From Larix kaempferi (lineage: Eukaryota; Streptophyta; Pinopsida; Pinales; Pinaceae), in contig BSBM01000779.1 of NCBI GenBank assembly GCA_027924585.1, positions 13,791,001 through 13,855,000 of the forward strand: DNA of 64,000 nucleotides, written 5' to 3'. The notes beneath the pieces were generated by a model, which had not been told where the DNA came from, made no database searches, and saw nothing but the letters and a program-made list of their open reading frames with translations. Positions 20,570-32,062 of the stretch are shown here, in pieces; the first letter of the stretch is position 1; the number at the start of each line of letters is the position of its first letter. The translations under genes were made by a program, and so were the position numbers.

Positions 20570-21230
20570 TATTATGTGCATCACCAAAACCTCGAAAGAG
20601 TATCCCAGGATCCTTTATGTGCCTAAGCACGACCGACAAGATCTCCCAGGGCGCTATTACATGTTGACTGTCACAAAACCTTAAAAGAGTGTCTTGAATA
20701 GCAAGAACTCTAAAGAGCATCCGAGGCCTTTTACGTGACTAGCACAACCTATCCGGATCTCCAGGACATATTACATGTGACACCCACCACAAAACCTTAA
20801 AAGAGTGTCTTGACTAGCAAGAACTCTAAAGAGCATTCGAGGTCTTTTACGTGTCTAGCACAACCTGTCTGGATCTCCAGGGCGTATTATATTTCGTCAT
20901 GGAAAAACCTTGAAAGAGCATCTCACGACTGATTACGAGCACACACCTCAACCTATCGGATCTCCCAGGGCGCTATTATATACCATAGGAAAAAACCTCG
21001 AAAGAGCATTTTCCAGATATCCCAGGGAACTATTAGATGCCATAGGAAAAACCTCGAAAGAGTATCTCCAACCCTCCCAGGGCGCTATTATATGTCCTCC
21101 CAAGAAAAACCTCGAAAGATCATTTTCCAGATATCCCAGGGCGCTATTATATGCCATAGGAAAAACCTCAAAAGAGTATCTGCAAATCTCCCAGGGCACT
21201 ATTATATGCTTATCTACACAACCTGTCCAT
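20570..21230. repeat. Tandem array of ~50-70-base units inside the copia element
   Basis: Repeated AAAAACCTCGAAAGAGTATC followed by CTCCCAGGGCGCTATTATAT, becoming more regular towards the right (about 20940-21210). The left copies (AAAACCTTAAAAGAGTGTCT, TCCAGGRCRTATTA) are older. Open frames crossing it on both strands are repetitive peptides without family features. Confidence 0.75.
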
Positions 21231-21239
21231 GGCCATAGA

Positions 21240-21630
21240 ATGTCAACTTGATACTCACCATGCATCATCCTGATGTACATCATCACATGATCATCCTGAT
21301 CATCATCATAGAATCATCTTGATGCATATCATCCAGAGTATCATCCTGATCATACAATGCATCCACATGATGCATACAATGTATCCACCTGATACATATC
21401 ATCATATATGATCCACTTGATCATACAATGTATCCACCTGATACATATCATCATACATGATCCACCTGATCATACAATGCATCCACCTAATACATACAAT
21501 GTGTCCACCTGATACATATCATCATACATGATCCACGTAATCATATCAAGCATCTAACATGATGCATACACAAATGCATGATCCAACTGATCATATCAAG
21601 CATCCAACATGATACATATATAAAGCAGTA
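21240..21630. repeat. Second tandem array (TGATCCACCTGATCATACAA units)
   Basis: About eight imperfect copies of a 45-50-base unit alternating CATGATCCACCTGATCATAC and AATGTATCCACCTGATACAT. Many subunits are self-complementary (TGATC...GATCA, GTATC...GATAC), so single strands could form local hairpins. It lies between the copia pol stop and the first array. Confidence 0.75.
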
Positions 21631-21731
21631 ACTGGAGCATAGTCTTGATGCTCAGCACACAACACTTACATCCACAGCCATGGGAGGAGCCGCCTACCAC
21701 CATCTTGGAAAGGCTCTTGCAAATGTGTCCA

Positions 21732-23240
21732 TCACTTCTTCCTCGAAGTATCTTCAATATGAAGAACACCAAGCCTCTCTCTGAAGTACTCGAACTTCAC
21801 TCTGGCTAGTGGTTTCGTCAACACATCTGCAACCTGCTCATCCATCGCAATGTACAGGAGCTTCATTGCTCCTCTCTGCACCATATCCCTGATATAGTGA
21901 TATTTGATCTCAATGTGCTTCGACCTGTGGTGGAACACCAGGTTCTCAGATAGTTTCACATAGCTCTGGTTGTCAGAAAAGATACCAGTAGCCTCCAATG
22001 GAAGATCAAATAACTCAGACAGTAGCTTCCTAAGCCATACTGCCTCACAAATGGCTGAACAAGCCATGACATACTCTGCTTCGGCAGTACTCAGTGCTAC
22101 ATAGGACTGTTTCCTGCTAAACCAAGAGATCACACCTGATCCCATACTGAAGCAACACATAGAAGTTCTCTTCCTATCTGCAGCACTGCCTACCCAATCT
22201 GAATAAACATAACCTTGTAGGTTAAACTTTTGATTCACATCATACTTGAGCCCATAATCAATTGTACCTTTCAGGTACCTCAGAATGTGCTTTACAACAA
22301 CCAGGTGAACACTCCTTGGATCTGTCAGGAACTGGCTCAATGTGTTGACTGCAAAGCAAATATCTGGTCTAGTGTTCATCAGGTACATCAAGGACCCAAT
22401 CATCTGACGATACTTAGTGAAATCAACTGGCTCAGATGAGGCATCACACAGAAGCTTCAGGTTCAATGACATAGGTGTGGCCATGGCCTTGCAGTCCATC
22501 ATCCCGAACCTCTTCAGGATCTCTACTGCATACTTCCCTTGTCCAAGGAAGATCCCATATGCACTCTGCCACACCTCCATGCATAGAAACTAGTGCATCA
22601 TCCCCAAGTCCTTCATCTTGAACTCGCGAGCAAGCTTCCTCTTGGTATCGACAATCAACCAATCCTCACTTGTTACAAACAGGTCATCCACATACAATAG
22701 TAGTATCATAGGATTGCCTTCCTCAACCTTATAGTAAAGGTTGGAATTTTCTTTACTCTTGGTAAGGCCCCAAATTGGATATAAATATATCTATCCTACC
22801 ATACCAAGTCCTAGGAGCTTGCTTCAAGCCATACAAGGCTTTCTTCAACCTGCACACATATGACTCCCTGTCATGTGTCTCAAAACCAAGTAGGTGCTCC
22901 ACATACACTTCCTCCTCGACTACACCATTCAAGAAATCTATCTTGACATCCTTCTGGTGTATCTTCCATTTCATCACTACAGCCAGAGCAAGTACTGATC
23001 TGATGGAAGTGTACCTGGCTACAGGAGCAAAATTTTCTTCATAGTCTATACCCTCTTTCTAGGAGAAGCCACGAGCTACAAATATTGCTTTGTATTTCTC
23101 TATGCTACCATCTACAGCATGCTTGATCTTGTAGATCCACTTGGAAGTCACAACTGACTTCCCTTCAGGTCTTGGGACCACATCCCAAACATCATTCTTC
23201 ATGATCGACTAGTACTCCTTGATCATGGCATTCTTCCATT
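21732..23240 (-). pseudogene. Copia pol (RT + RNase H), three in-frame stops
   Basis: RT motifs in order: VVTSKWIYKIKHAVDGSIEK, YKAIFVARGFS, ENFAPVARYTSIRSVLALA, MKWKIHQKDVKIDFLNG, VCRLKKALYGLKQAPRTWYG and the catalytic LLLYVDDLFV. They are followed by TPM, YRQMIGSLMYLMNTRPDI, and then RNase H with YSDWVGSAADRKRT, SRKQSYVALSTAEAEYVMA, IFSDNQSYVKL and HIEIKYHYIRD. It ends SRKK-stop at 21732. TAG codons interrupt at 22590-22592, 23059-23061 and 23209-23211, and a frame change lies near 22760. The final 282-codon RNase H segment is uninterrupted. The substitutions look like mild decay of a once-active element. Confidence 0.85.
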
Positions 23241-23264
23241 ACTGCATCCCGAATCCTGGGAACT

Positions 23265-24890
23265 TCAGATTCTTCAATATCTTCAATAGATAGTTTTCTT
23301 TGAATTTCATTTGCTAGAACAAATGTTGTAGTCCATCTTTTGTAGGTGATTGTACACGATCTTTCCTACAAGTCAAATTCAATTGTATGATTAGAAACTT
23401 CTCATAGTTTACAGAACAATTTTTTATACATAAAGGCATATGTCATACAGTCATGCAATTATCTTAGCCAATGCTTCAATACAACATTTATCCATATCCC
23501 ATAACTTTCTAGATGCCTTCCAATCTCTACCAGAACATTGTTTAGAGTGTGCACAACTCCCAACATGTCAGCAAAGAGGTTTCATTCTAGATAAGTAGCA
23601 ATGGAATGTTGTGCAGTGCCATAGGCCACTTACCCATCACATGCATATTAGTAGTATACTATTCATTAATGCAATTATTCTAATATGCATAATACACACC
23701 CTAAGTCTAGGATCATAAGTATATACATCATTGAACAATATTATTTAAACAAACAAATATGCAAGAAATGACAATTCAAATACTTATCTTTGTTTGGTTT
23801 GTAGGGTGGACTCCCTCTAAATATTTGTTTCCTTGTAGGAACTACTGGAGTGTGCTCCCTCTTGATCTTTGCTTCCTAGATTACCTGTCCTTGAACTTAT
23901 ATCCATCCTCGATCACTTATGCATACTCACTAGTATCATCATTGTGTTATCCTCAAGGTCTCATACATACATTCATTAGTATAATCTCAATACTATCAAA
24001 ACACAATAATATTAAACATGTATAGTCATGATCATTTCAAACACAGATAATAAACATTAGTATTCAAGGTTTCAGGGAATACTTCTTTTACTCATGCATA
24101 TTATTATTTGACCAAAGGAATTTTCTGGTTAGTCATATCATCAATCAAGGTAAGAGACATAATATGCATAAACCCTTGATTACTTACATTTCTAACTTCA
24201 TGAATAATCATTATCAACCATACAACAGTATAAGATCCTAACACAAGGTAGGATTCTAACTTGATATAGGAAAAACATACATGGTTATCATATTTGCTAG
24301 TTATGTCTAGCAATGTCTTCTTGTTCTCTTCAATGACTTGTGCTAGTAACCTGCATATCTCATAGGTTAAGCATTGTAGAACCAAATTATACATACCTCG
24401 TAAGTAGAGCTTCTATGTGATCCATGACAATGGATGAATCTTTGTCTACATGTCACCATGGTCATATGTTCTTGAACTAGAACATGATTTGTCTTTCTTG
24501 ATATACCTTTCATGTTAGCGAACAACATCAACCTCATACAACACCAGAATGCATTAGTACAATCATAAGTGTCAAAACCCTAATAAATGAATATCTTCTA
24601 TCATGCATTCATATTTTTATTAAGGTGATATGACAAGTCTAAAATTAATCAAGATTGTACTAATCTTAATGAAGACAAACATATCATAAACTTAATCATG
24701 AACATATTTCGAAACATACCCGTAAGTCATACCTGTTGAGTTTGCTTGTAATCTTCTTATGTAAGGCCTTAGCCTCATCTCCCTCTGAAACTAGAACTTC
24801 TTCACTTATGCAGGTGACCAAGCCATTCTCTTCTAGGATTAACCCAATCCACTTGATTTGCAGAAACTCGATCTCGAGCTAGATTAGGGT
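23265..24890 (-). other. Possible exons of an unrecognised gene (minus strand)
   Basis: Several short stretches read like coding exons with plausible splice sites. One is near 24880-24735 (WIGLILEENGLVTCISEE, ending before GTATGA). Another is near 24445-24395 (SSIVMDHIEALLTR, ending before GTATGT). Its frame can join LLAQVIEENKKTLLDITSKY at about 24350-24285 across a 46-base interval ending in GCAG. Further stretches are near 23580-23480 (HTLNNVLVEIGRHLESYG) and 23870-23780 (EAKIKREHTPVVPTRKQIF). I do not recognise the protein, the exon phases do not all agree, and some stretches have stops. It could be a decayed host gene or a retroelement gag. The middle also contains non-coding AT-rich DNA. 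Confidence 0.25.
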
Positions 24891-24899
24891 TTGTCAGGG

Positions 24900-25430
24900 A
24901 AACCCTAAAAATTCAAACTTTGAATTTCAAACTTCTGAAAGGATAGAAAGATGCGCCTTGATGAGATGATCAACCTTGTATACTCAGAATTTGAAAATTG
25001 CAAAGTTTCACCCCTCAAATTTTCTTTTCAATCTTCCGGATTCACTAGGGAGGAACACTTGCATGTGTGAAGGATTTGATGGGTTGAAACCTAGTTGATC
25101 TTGTGATCATAATAGTGTGGCCTCACTTATGTGGTCTCATTGAGATCCTGTTTGTTTAAAGAATAATTTAATATTCTCTACTGAATAGGGCCAATCACGT
25201 GAAGGTGGAAGCTCTTATGGCCCCTCCCCCCCTTCACATCACTCTCAATTCCCCATACCCAATGCATGTACTTGAAAAAAAAATTATGTGCAAACATGTG
25301 GATTTATCATTAAAGAAACATTTACCATTCGTTCAAAAAAAGGTAACATTCATTACACCATTCATTTATTTAGTAGGAAAACAATTATGCATGACATTAT
25401 ATTATCAAAAATAAGTACACATAGTGTTTC
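24900..25430. other. Spacer, nothing recognised
   Basis: No open frame of interest. A poly-C tract and a short plus-strand frame (25199-25414) show no family features. It lies just downstream (minus strand) of the Transposase_24-like pseudogene. Confidence 0.4.
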
Positions 25431-25435
25431 TTCAG

Positions 25436-26737
25436 TCACTTCTTTTTAGGTTTTTTTCTCTTGACAAAATTAGCAAGAAACTCATCTTTAGGAACTTGTT
25501 GTTAAGTTCTTGGGGCTTCATCAACTTGTCGTGTTGTTTTCCTAGAATAGTACTCGTGATGTGGATGTTGTAGCAAGGGGTCCGGATTTGCTGCAATAAT
25601 GTGAAAATGTTACATTGATATTTTCTGATATTATAATGACAAGTATTTAATTTAAAAAAACATTACAAAGGTGTTTTTTCACCTGTTGTGTCCACATCAT
25701 GTACTTCATATTCTTGTCTAGGCTCATCCTATACAGTGTGAGCCTCTACATGCTCTGCAGTTGAAACATGGAAAAGTACAATTAATATTCACCATCTACA
25801 ATGCAATATTTAAAATTGTAGCATATGAATAAATTAATTACCAAGATTCAAAGTATTATCTTCGATTGGTTGTTCTTCATCCTCGACATTAAGTGGATTA
25901 TTGATTTCCTGCTCAAAACAGAGTCAATAGTTTATGGAAAATATTTATAATGAATATATTGCACGAGTAATAAATCTTCATTAAAATATATTGATTTTAT
26001 ATACTTGTGCGCAAGCTGGATCACCAGAAGACTATGTTTTCCAAGACAAGTTTTTTCGGCATTCAACAACAGCTCCAAATCCGTGCTGTAAGCCAAACTT
26101 CAAGTCTTCCTCAATGGGAACTTCCTTGAATCGGTCGGCCTGCATATTTGCATAACATCATCAATTTACCTTTTGTAGTGCAATAAAACGGAAATAATTT
26201 GCAATTTATTATTTGGATGCAATATTGGTTTTTCAATACTTACAATTTGTGCCACCAAATTCGAATAACCACCAGGCCTAAGCTTGTGCTAACCAATTTT
26301 TTCTTGTCTTTCCTTTGTGGCCTTTGATGTGTTTGACAGCCTATGAAAGTGTTGAAATACGTTAGATGTTTCAAATTTGATCTAAAAATTAATAATAATA
26401 AGGTTTATAATTACATTGTGGAAAGTATGGCATACCTCCCTGTGCCTGGTGGTATCTTTCCTTCTTTTCTCAGAGCCCTCTCCTTTCCATCTTCCAATAG
26501 TTATTTCCACTCTTTTGTTGGAATCATCAAAGGGTGCTCATACCTAGTGTTCATTTCTAGATGAACCCTATATTGGTACCAGACAATCTTCATATGTTTT
26601 CCAGCCTTCTTTAGGACCTCGGCTCGATTAAAGGTCTCATTTACGAATAGGCCAACCAAGCGATTAGTGAGATCATATTTTAAATTTTTACTTTGTTTAT
26701 CCCATTGTGTGCGGATGGTGGGCCCAAAGGTATCCAA
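25436..26737 (-). pseudogene. Multi-exon Transposase_24-like (Ptta/En/Spm-type) gene, inactivated
   Basis: Six exons can be followed on the minus strand: the most upstream one ending at 26436, then 26244-26340, 26005-26139, 25842-25908, 25683-25754 and 25436-25590. All five introns have GT-AG ends and the exon phases join without error. The first exon gives RAEVLKKAGKHMKIVWYQYR, MIPTKEWK and KIPPGTG. The second continues RLSNTSKATKERQEKIG and HKLRPGGYSNLVAQI, matching the conserved block of plant Transposase_24 proteins. The third gives FKEVPIEEDLKFGLQHGFGA, and the last ends KKPKKK-stop. In-frame stops after EWK, KIG, LSWKT, AHTV and PRT show it is a pseudogene. A further upstream exon may lie at about 26965-26872 (GGRRSHSNKYREDP). 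The start was not resolved. Confidence 0.6.
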
Positions 26738-26969
26738 TGAAAAATCATTTAGATGTTTATAAAAACATCATTTCTTGCAAAACAATCTTGCCATCATTAG
26801 TTGAAAAACAATGTTTTATCAATATATTACAATCAAATTATAAACACTAACTTGAACAATGTATAAATACCTGGGATCTTCTCTATATTTATTGGAATGA
26901 GATCTTCGTCCACCAAAAATGTGGAATACATCAATGTCTCCTACTCGATAGATTCTACAAGTGTTTGAA

Positions 26970-27300
26970 TCCAAGTCATCTATTCACACTTGCTAGAATG
27001 TACTGTAGGTACCTTGGTTCCCATTATCATCATTGGTGGTTTTCCTGATTTTTTTTAACAATATACATCAATGATTGATAATCAAATGGTTTCCTCCATG
27101 TTCGAATTCAGTTCATCTATTCACATGGGTAGGATTCTTACCTCTAGGAAATTTGGATGGAAAACCTTGGGCCAACAGTAGAATCCTCACATATTTCTAT
27201 TTCCCGAGTTGCACAAGAATGTACCATACCTCATATGAAATTGGTACCGATTGAGAGAACCATTACTCAGCTCAAGTACATATTGTTCTCCTGATGCATG
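26970..27300. other. Spacer, nothing recognised
   Basis: A near-repeat CAAGTCATCTATTCACACTTG / CAGTTCATCTATTCACATGGG (about 26972 and 27108) is the only structure seen. Confidence 0.4.
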
Positions 27301-27302
27301 AT

Positions 27303-27441
27303 GAGACATAGATCCACTATGTATTCATTCATGGCTATGATCTTCAGATTGACATAGATCCACTGTGTATCTATTCATGGCTATGATCTCTTGATTGGAA
27401 TTGATCCACTGTGTATCATCTGTGTTTCCATGACCCACTTA

Positions 27442-27472
<31 letters not shown>

Positions 27473-27575
27473 ATATCACATGGATCCATTGTGTATTATT
27501 TTTTGGCCATGATCACTACATTCACATATGTCATGGATCTGTAGTGTATGTATTTGCGGCCATGTTCTATCATTT
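27303..27575. repeat. Degenerate ~60-base tandem repeat with a (TCTA)n microsatellite
   Basis: Copies of GACATAGATCCACTGTGTAT followed by TATTCATGGCTATGATC repeat about four or five times. A pure ATCT tetranucleotide run occupies 27442-27474. Not coding. Confidence 0.75.
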
Positions 27576-27619
27576 TGAGCATGGACATGTCCATCTCAAG
27601 GAAAATATTATCTGACACC

Positions 27620-29400
27620 GATTTCATGTTTCAGGTACTTTGATGGAATTGAGAATATTGGAATCTCAACTATTTTACTCCACCTACCACAACACATATG
27701 ATTATTATGTATTTCAGCTATCATGTTTCCTTCTGACATCACACATTATGAGGCATATGTTATAGCTCAAATCGAGACTTCTCATGTTTGTGAGGACAAT
27801 TCAAAAGACGACACCTAAAAGTGTCATTATACATTCACAAAAATGCCATTTATGGATGGAAGAGTCTATACTTTGACTCTTATTTGATTTTCATAAGCAT
27901 TAGAAGTGAAACCCAACTCCTTCTCATTCATCCTGAGGAGTTTCAACCCAAAAAAGAGCAATTTTGCACCCTTCTAGTCCATTAGGAGCGAATTCCCTAG
28001 CAATTCGCACCATGCTAGTTCATTGGGTGTGAATAATTTGCATCATGCTAGTTCATTAGACACAAATACAACCAAAAATGGTAATTTGCATCTTGCACAT
28101 TGAAAAGAAGCAGTTCATTCACATGTTTCCTATGAATTAATTGCAAATGCCCTAAAAAATCATAAAAAATAAATAAAACTTTGAAAATGAGGGAAGTTAG
28201 GAAGTTATGAAAACTAACTTGCTCGGTTGTAACTCCTCCTAACCACTTGGTAACCATATTCAACTTATTCCTTCATCATATAAAGGAAGGGAATGAACCA
28301 AGTAGGGGAGATCCCATTATTGTAAGGAAATGTTGGAGGAATCACTTTTTGTCATGCCTATATTCCCCTTCCATCAGTAGCCATTGTTGTTGATCATTGG
28401 CATCGCTGCATATTGAGATTAATGTCTACAAGTAGTCTCTCCCTTTCATATATTCAGTGAGTTGGAGTGGTTCGGTTGGTGTGCATGAGTAGGAGATACC
28501 TAGATCTTCGGTTCATTAAGGTGTCAAAGTAGAGAAGAGATATATTCTTTGTACTTATTTTCACTGTTTCAATAGAGATTTGACATCTATCCCTTTGCAA
28601 ATTCCGAGTTAATTTCATGGTTTATATAGAAATTAGTGTTTATATTTAAAGTTGATTCATATATTTATGTTCTTTTTCATCTTTCAATTCATCCATAATA
28701 TTTATTATTATCAAAATAATTTTAGGAAGGTTGGTTCTATTTATTTTGCAAGTTGAATCTTAAGAAATTTGGAGCAAATTTGAAGCAAAGCAAGGAGTCG
28801 CTTGGATCAACCATCATAAATAAGGTGCGCAAGCTCTCCTCCCTTAATCTTTTCTTAATTAAAAAATTTATTGGTTTAAATGTGGCAATATGTATGTGTA
28901 TGAGTTTTTTTCCCTTCTAATAGAGTCTTCTATGTCAATCTCCTTTCTTTCATTATGTTGGTGATCTTGCCTCAATCATAGGATTAATTTTTGCACAACA
29001 ATTGAAAATTAATTACTTTATGTTTGAGAATACCATTTCAGATATATATAACCTATTGCTCTATTTTGTGTTTGTTTGGGAGGTAAGTCTTGGGAATTAC
29101 ACTTCCTTAATATCACAAGTTATAGTGTTTCTAATTAAGGTGTGTAAGTTGCTAAAAAGACACTACAAATTTACTAAAAGGTACAAGTTTGGATTGCAAT
29201 GAATGTTGTCGTGTGATTTTTATTTTATTAGATATTCTCAATTTTTGATATTTTTAACCATGATTTTTATATTGATATTATGAATGAAAATACAATAATA
29301 ATATTTAAATTTAATTCATTTTCATTTCTTAATATTATTGAGAGCCATCTAGACTACATCTTTCAAAATTTTCATTTAATATAGATCTCGATTTGAGTTT
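27620..29400. other. Long non-coding stretch, nothing recognised
   Basis: No domain-bearing open frame, LTR, TIR or RNA motif was found over about 1.8 kb. A short repetition of CATGCTAGTTCATT with GTGTGAAT occurs at about 28010-28060. Confidence 0.4.
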
Positions 29401-29406
29401 CAATTA

Positions 29407-29725
29407 GAGGAAATTTGGGTAAAAAATGGGCCTCCTAAGGAAAATAATAAGAAAATAAGAAAATAATAGTAGAGAGAGAGTAAAAAATCTACTTTTTCGG
29501 ATCGTATTTTTTAATTATGCATCCACTGAGTCCTCCCGCTTGAAATTTGAGTAAACCTACAAGGAGATAAGTTGAAAATATGATCCAAAAAAGTAGTTTT
29601 ATTTTTTCCCTCCAATTTTTTTATGTGCTCCCTTTTTGAATTTTAAAGCATTTTGATTGGCTAATACAGGATGACATGGAATTTGTATTATTTTTGGAAG
29701 GCCCATTTTAAATTGAAATTTCCTC
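29407..29725. mobile_element. MITE, 319 bp, related to the 8.9-kb element
   Basis: Terminal inverted repeats GAGGAAATTT...AAATTTCCTC, with the inner extension GGGTAAAAAATGGGCCTCC matching GGAAGGCCCATTTTAAA. TA lies at both flanks (29405-29406, 29726-29727). Interior blocks such as CTACAAGGAGATAAGTTGAAA are shared with 9390-9410, placing it in the same family. It lacks the long central palindrome of the other copy. Confidence 0.65.
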
Positions 29726-29729
29726 TAAT

Positions 29730-30290
29730 TAGTATATGGTAGGTTCATCGATTTTAAATAATAACTATTGCTTCAAGAAAAACTATTGAACATCAATTGC
29801 TCTCTTTTGTCTTTGTTTGATATGTGAGTTCAATGATTTTAATTGATAACTATTGAAGGTCAATTCATCTATTTTTTTCATTTTTTGGGATGAGGGTTTT
29901 GTGAATAACTCTTCTGTAATATCACACATTATAGAGTTTGTATTAAGGAAACAAATTTGATGAAATGCACTGGATCATTGACTTTGTCCTTTGTGTATAT
30001 GGATTTTTTATTCTATTTATATCAAACCCTTTTGTAGATTTCCTTATGTTGCTTTGAAAAAATGCAACATGACAATGTCGAGATTGTCATCCGAAACGTG
30101 TTTTAACTTACTTTGTTGCATCTCTTAAATATTGATAAATTCAATAATGTATTCCATATGCTATTATGCATTGAGATACAAAAATTATATGTTCATTACA
30201 TTCACAATTTTGCATAATCTATTTTCTTAGAAAAAGGTTGGGTGTTGCTGAACTAAATTAGGATATTGAACAAACTACTTAAGAGGAAGA
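29730..30290. other. Non-coding, nothing recognised
   Basis: AT-rich. A weak repetition of ATTGAAGGTCAATTCATC-like words at about 29780-29870 is the only structure. Confidence 0.4.
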
Positions 30291-30530
30291 AATATGAGAT
30301 TGAAAATTTTTTGGAGGGGTGTTTCCCAATTATAGGATATTGAGAAAAATATTTAAGAGGAAAAAACAAGGGATTACAAAAATGATAGAGAATAAAAAAA
30401 AACAAGGGATTAAAAAAATGATGGAGAATAAAAATAAAAAAATGATAGAGGGGTGTTTCCCAACTTTAGAATATTAAATATTCAAGAGGAAGACACACAT
30501 AATTAAAAAAATGATTGAGAGAAAACTATG
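30290..30530. repeat. Degenerate duplication (GAGGGGTGTTTCCCAA block)
   Basis: GGAGGGGTGTTTCCCAATTATAGGATATT (about 30312) and GAGGGGTGTTTCCCAACTTTAGAATATT (about 30448) are followed by AAGAGGAAG-type and ACAAGGGATTAMAAAAATGA words, partly repeated again. Purine-rich and non-coding. Confidence 0.6.
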
Positions 30531-30689
30531 GAAGTTAGGATGTGTTGTCAAAAGTTAGGATGGTTGGTAAAATGTTTTCCTGGATAATGGTAAAAAAAGA
30601 AACTAGCATGGGCTAACATGATGTACAATGTGTAAAAAATGAAGATTTATTAAACCATTTATTTATACATTATTCAAATGAAAAAAAGG

Positions 30690-30990
30690 TGTTGGATGAA
30701 GTAATAAAATTGACAATTTTGGAATCCAAAATCACACTTTTAGAATCGAAAACAAATTTTTGGAATAAAAAATCGTACCTTTGGAATCTAAAATCACACT
30801 TTTTGTGTTCGGAAATCACACTTTTGGAATAAACATTCACACTTTTGAGCTTAGATATCATTCAAAATTTACAATTTTGGAATGAAACATCACATTTTTT
30901 AATATTCTCACTTTCGAAACCCAATTTTTTCACTTTAGAAAAAATGATATTAACACTTTTAGAATCAAATTTCACACTTTGTAGTCTAGA
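30690..30990. repeat. Degenerate ~21-base tandem repeat (TTTTGGAATCAAAAATCACAC)
   Basis: About twelve imperfect copies of CACTTTTGGAATCAAAAATC. A minus-strand open frame across it (30670-30861) is repetitive Lys/Ser/Phe sequence and is not considered a gene. Confidence 0.7.
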
Positions 30991-31720
30991 TTTTGCCTTA
31001 TTAAATCACATTTAATGAAATAAGAGTTTATGGATTATTTTTCTATGTTCCTCATTAGTTAATAATTTTTTTATGTTCTAGCTCAACACACATACAGATT
31101 GAAAAAGAGACCCTGTAATATTTGGCCATAGTTTTATATATGGTAGTGACTTCATTTACTCTTTTGGCATATGTTCCATGTGCGTCATAAGCACATTAGG
31201 AAGAATGTGCAAGAATTTCTTACTAATTTTTTAAGGATTTATTAAATAATTTGTTTTACCTACATACCTAACTTTTGTGTTAGACAACATCATTGTTAAC
31301 ATGGTAGCATTTACCTTAGAAGACTTCAATGTATATATTCTCATGGCCATTATTGAATATAGGATTCCAAATGCATTCAAGAAAGGACTACATCATGGAA
31401 GGTCAACTAACCATTTTATATTTCGTATTCATAAGTATAAATACAATGTTATGACGGTTAGGGTGGTTTCATTTCCCGTCACTTGACCATTCATTAAGTT
31501 CAAAAGTTATTACATTGTTATTTATCACCTTTTTAAATACATGCATATATTAACTTATTCTAATGTCCAATATCTAAATTTTTAATACAATGTGTGATGA
31601 CATTTACAAAGGCCTAAGAGGTCTTCCAACATTTCCCCCAATCTCAAAGCAACTATGCAACATTTCCCCTGATCTCAAAACAACTATGCAACAACATCCT
31701 TGGTCTCTTTTCTTGCTAAT
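30991..31720. other. Non-coding, nothing recognised
   Basis: A 69-codon plus-strand frame (31277-31486) has no recognisable family features. No element boundary seen. Confidence 0.4.
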
Positions 31721-32062
31721 GTATACTCACTATGCATCAACAATACATATCAATCTACACATGCAAATCAACTATAGTAACTGTCAACTATATTGGAAGA
31801 TACACGTACACAAGGTTTCTGCTATGACATATTACACTTTAGCATCTATCTTCAATTTGGTAGGTGCTTGTGTAGGATCTATCTTCAATTTGGTAGGTGC
31901 TTGTGCTTGTATACTCACTATGCATCAACAATACATATCAATCTACACATGTAAATCAACTATAGTAACTGTCAACTATATTGGAAGATACACGTACACA
32001 AGGTTTCTACTATGACATATTACACTTTAGCATCTATCTTCAATTTGGTAGGTGCTTGTGTA
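31721..32062. repeat. Tandem duplication, period 188
   Basis: GTATACTCACTATGCATCAA to the ATCTATCTTCAATTTGGTAG block occurs at 31721 and again at 31909, almost identical. The sub-block ATCTTCAATTTGGTAGGTGC is present three times (about 31846, 31880, 32036). The 141-codon open frame over it exists because the duplication keeps the frame open; no function can be assigned. Confidence 0.85.

Larger units (their letters stand above)
19672..23240 (-). mobile_element. Ty1/copia retrotransposon, 3' half (RT, RNase H, 3' LTR)
   Basis: On the minus strand the order is RT, RNase H, a 1.4-kb region of tandem arrays, a polypurine tract and a 652-base 3' LTR. Gag, protease and integrase are missing: the family match fades upstream of about 23240. 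No second LTR was found, so the element is truncated at its 5' side. It was inserted at, or broke, the right end of duplication copy A. Confidence 0.85.

Noticed and set aside
20910-21286. Open frames of about 112 codons on both strands
   Set aside because: They follow the copia-internal tandem array and read as repetitive peptides.
22444-22662. 72-codon minus-strand frame over the copia pol
   Set aside because: Shadow frame; the family motifs are in the neighbouring frame.
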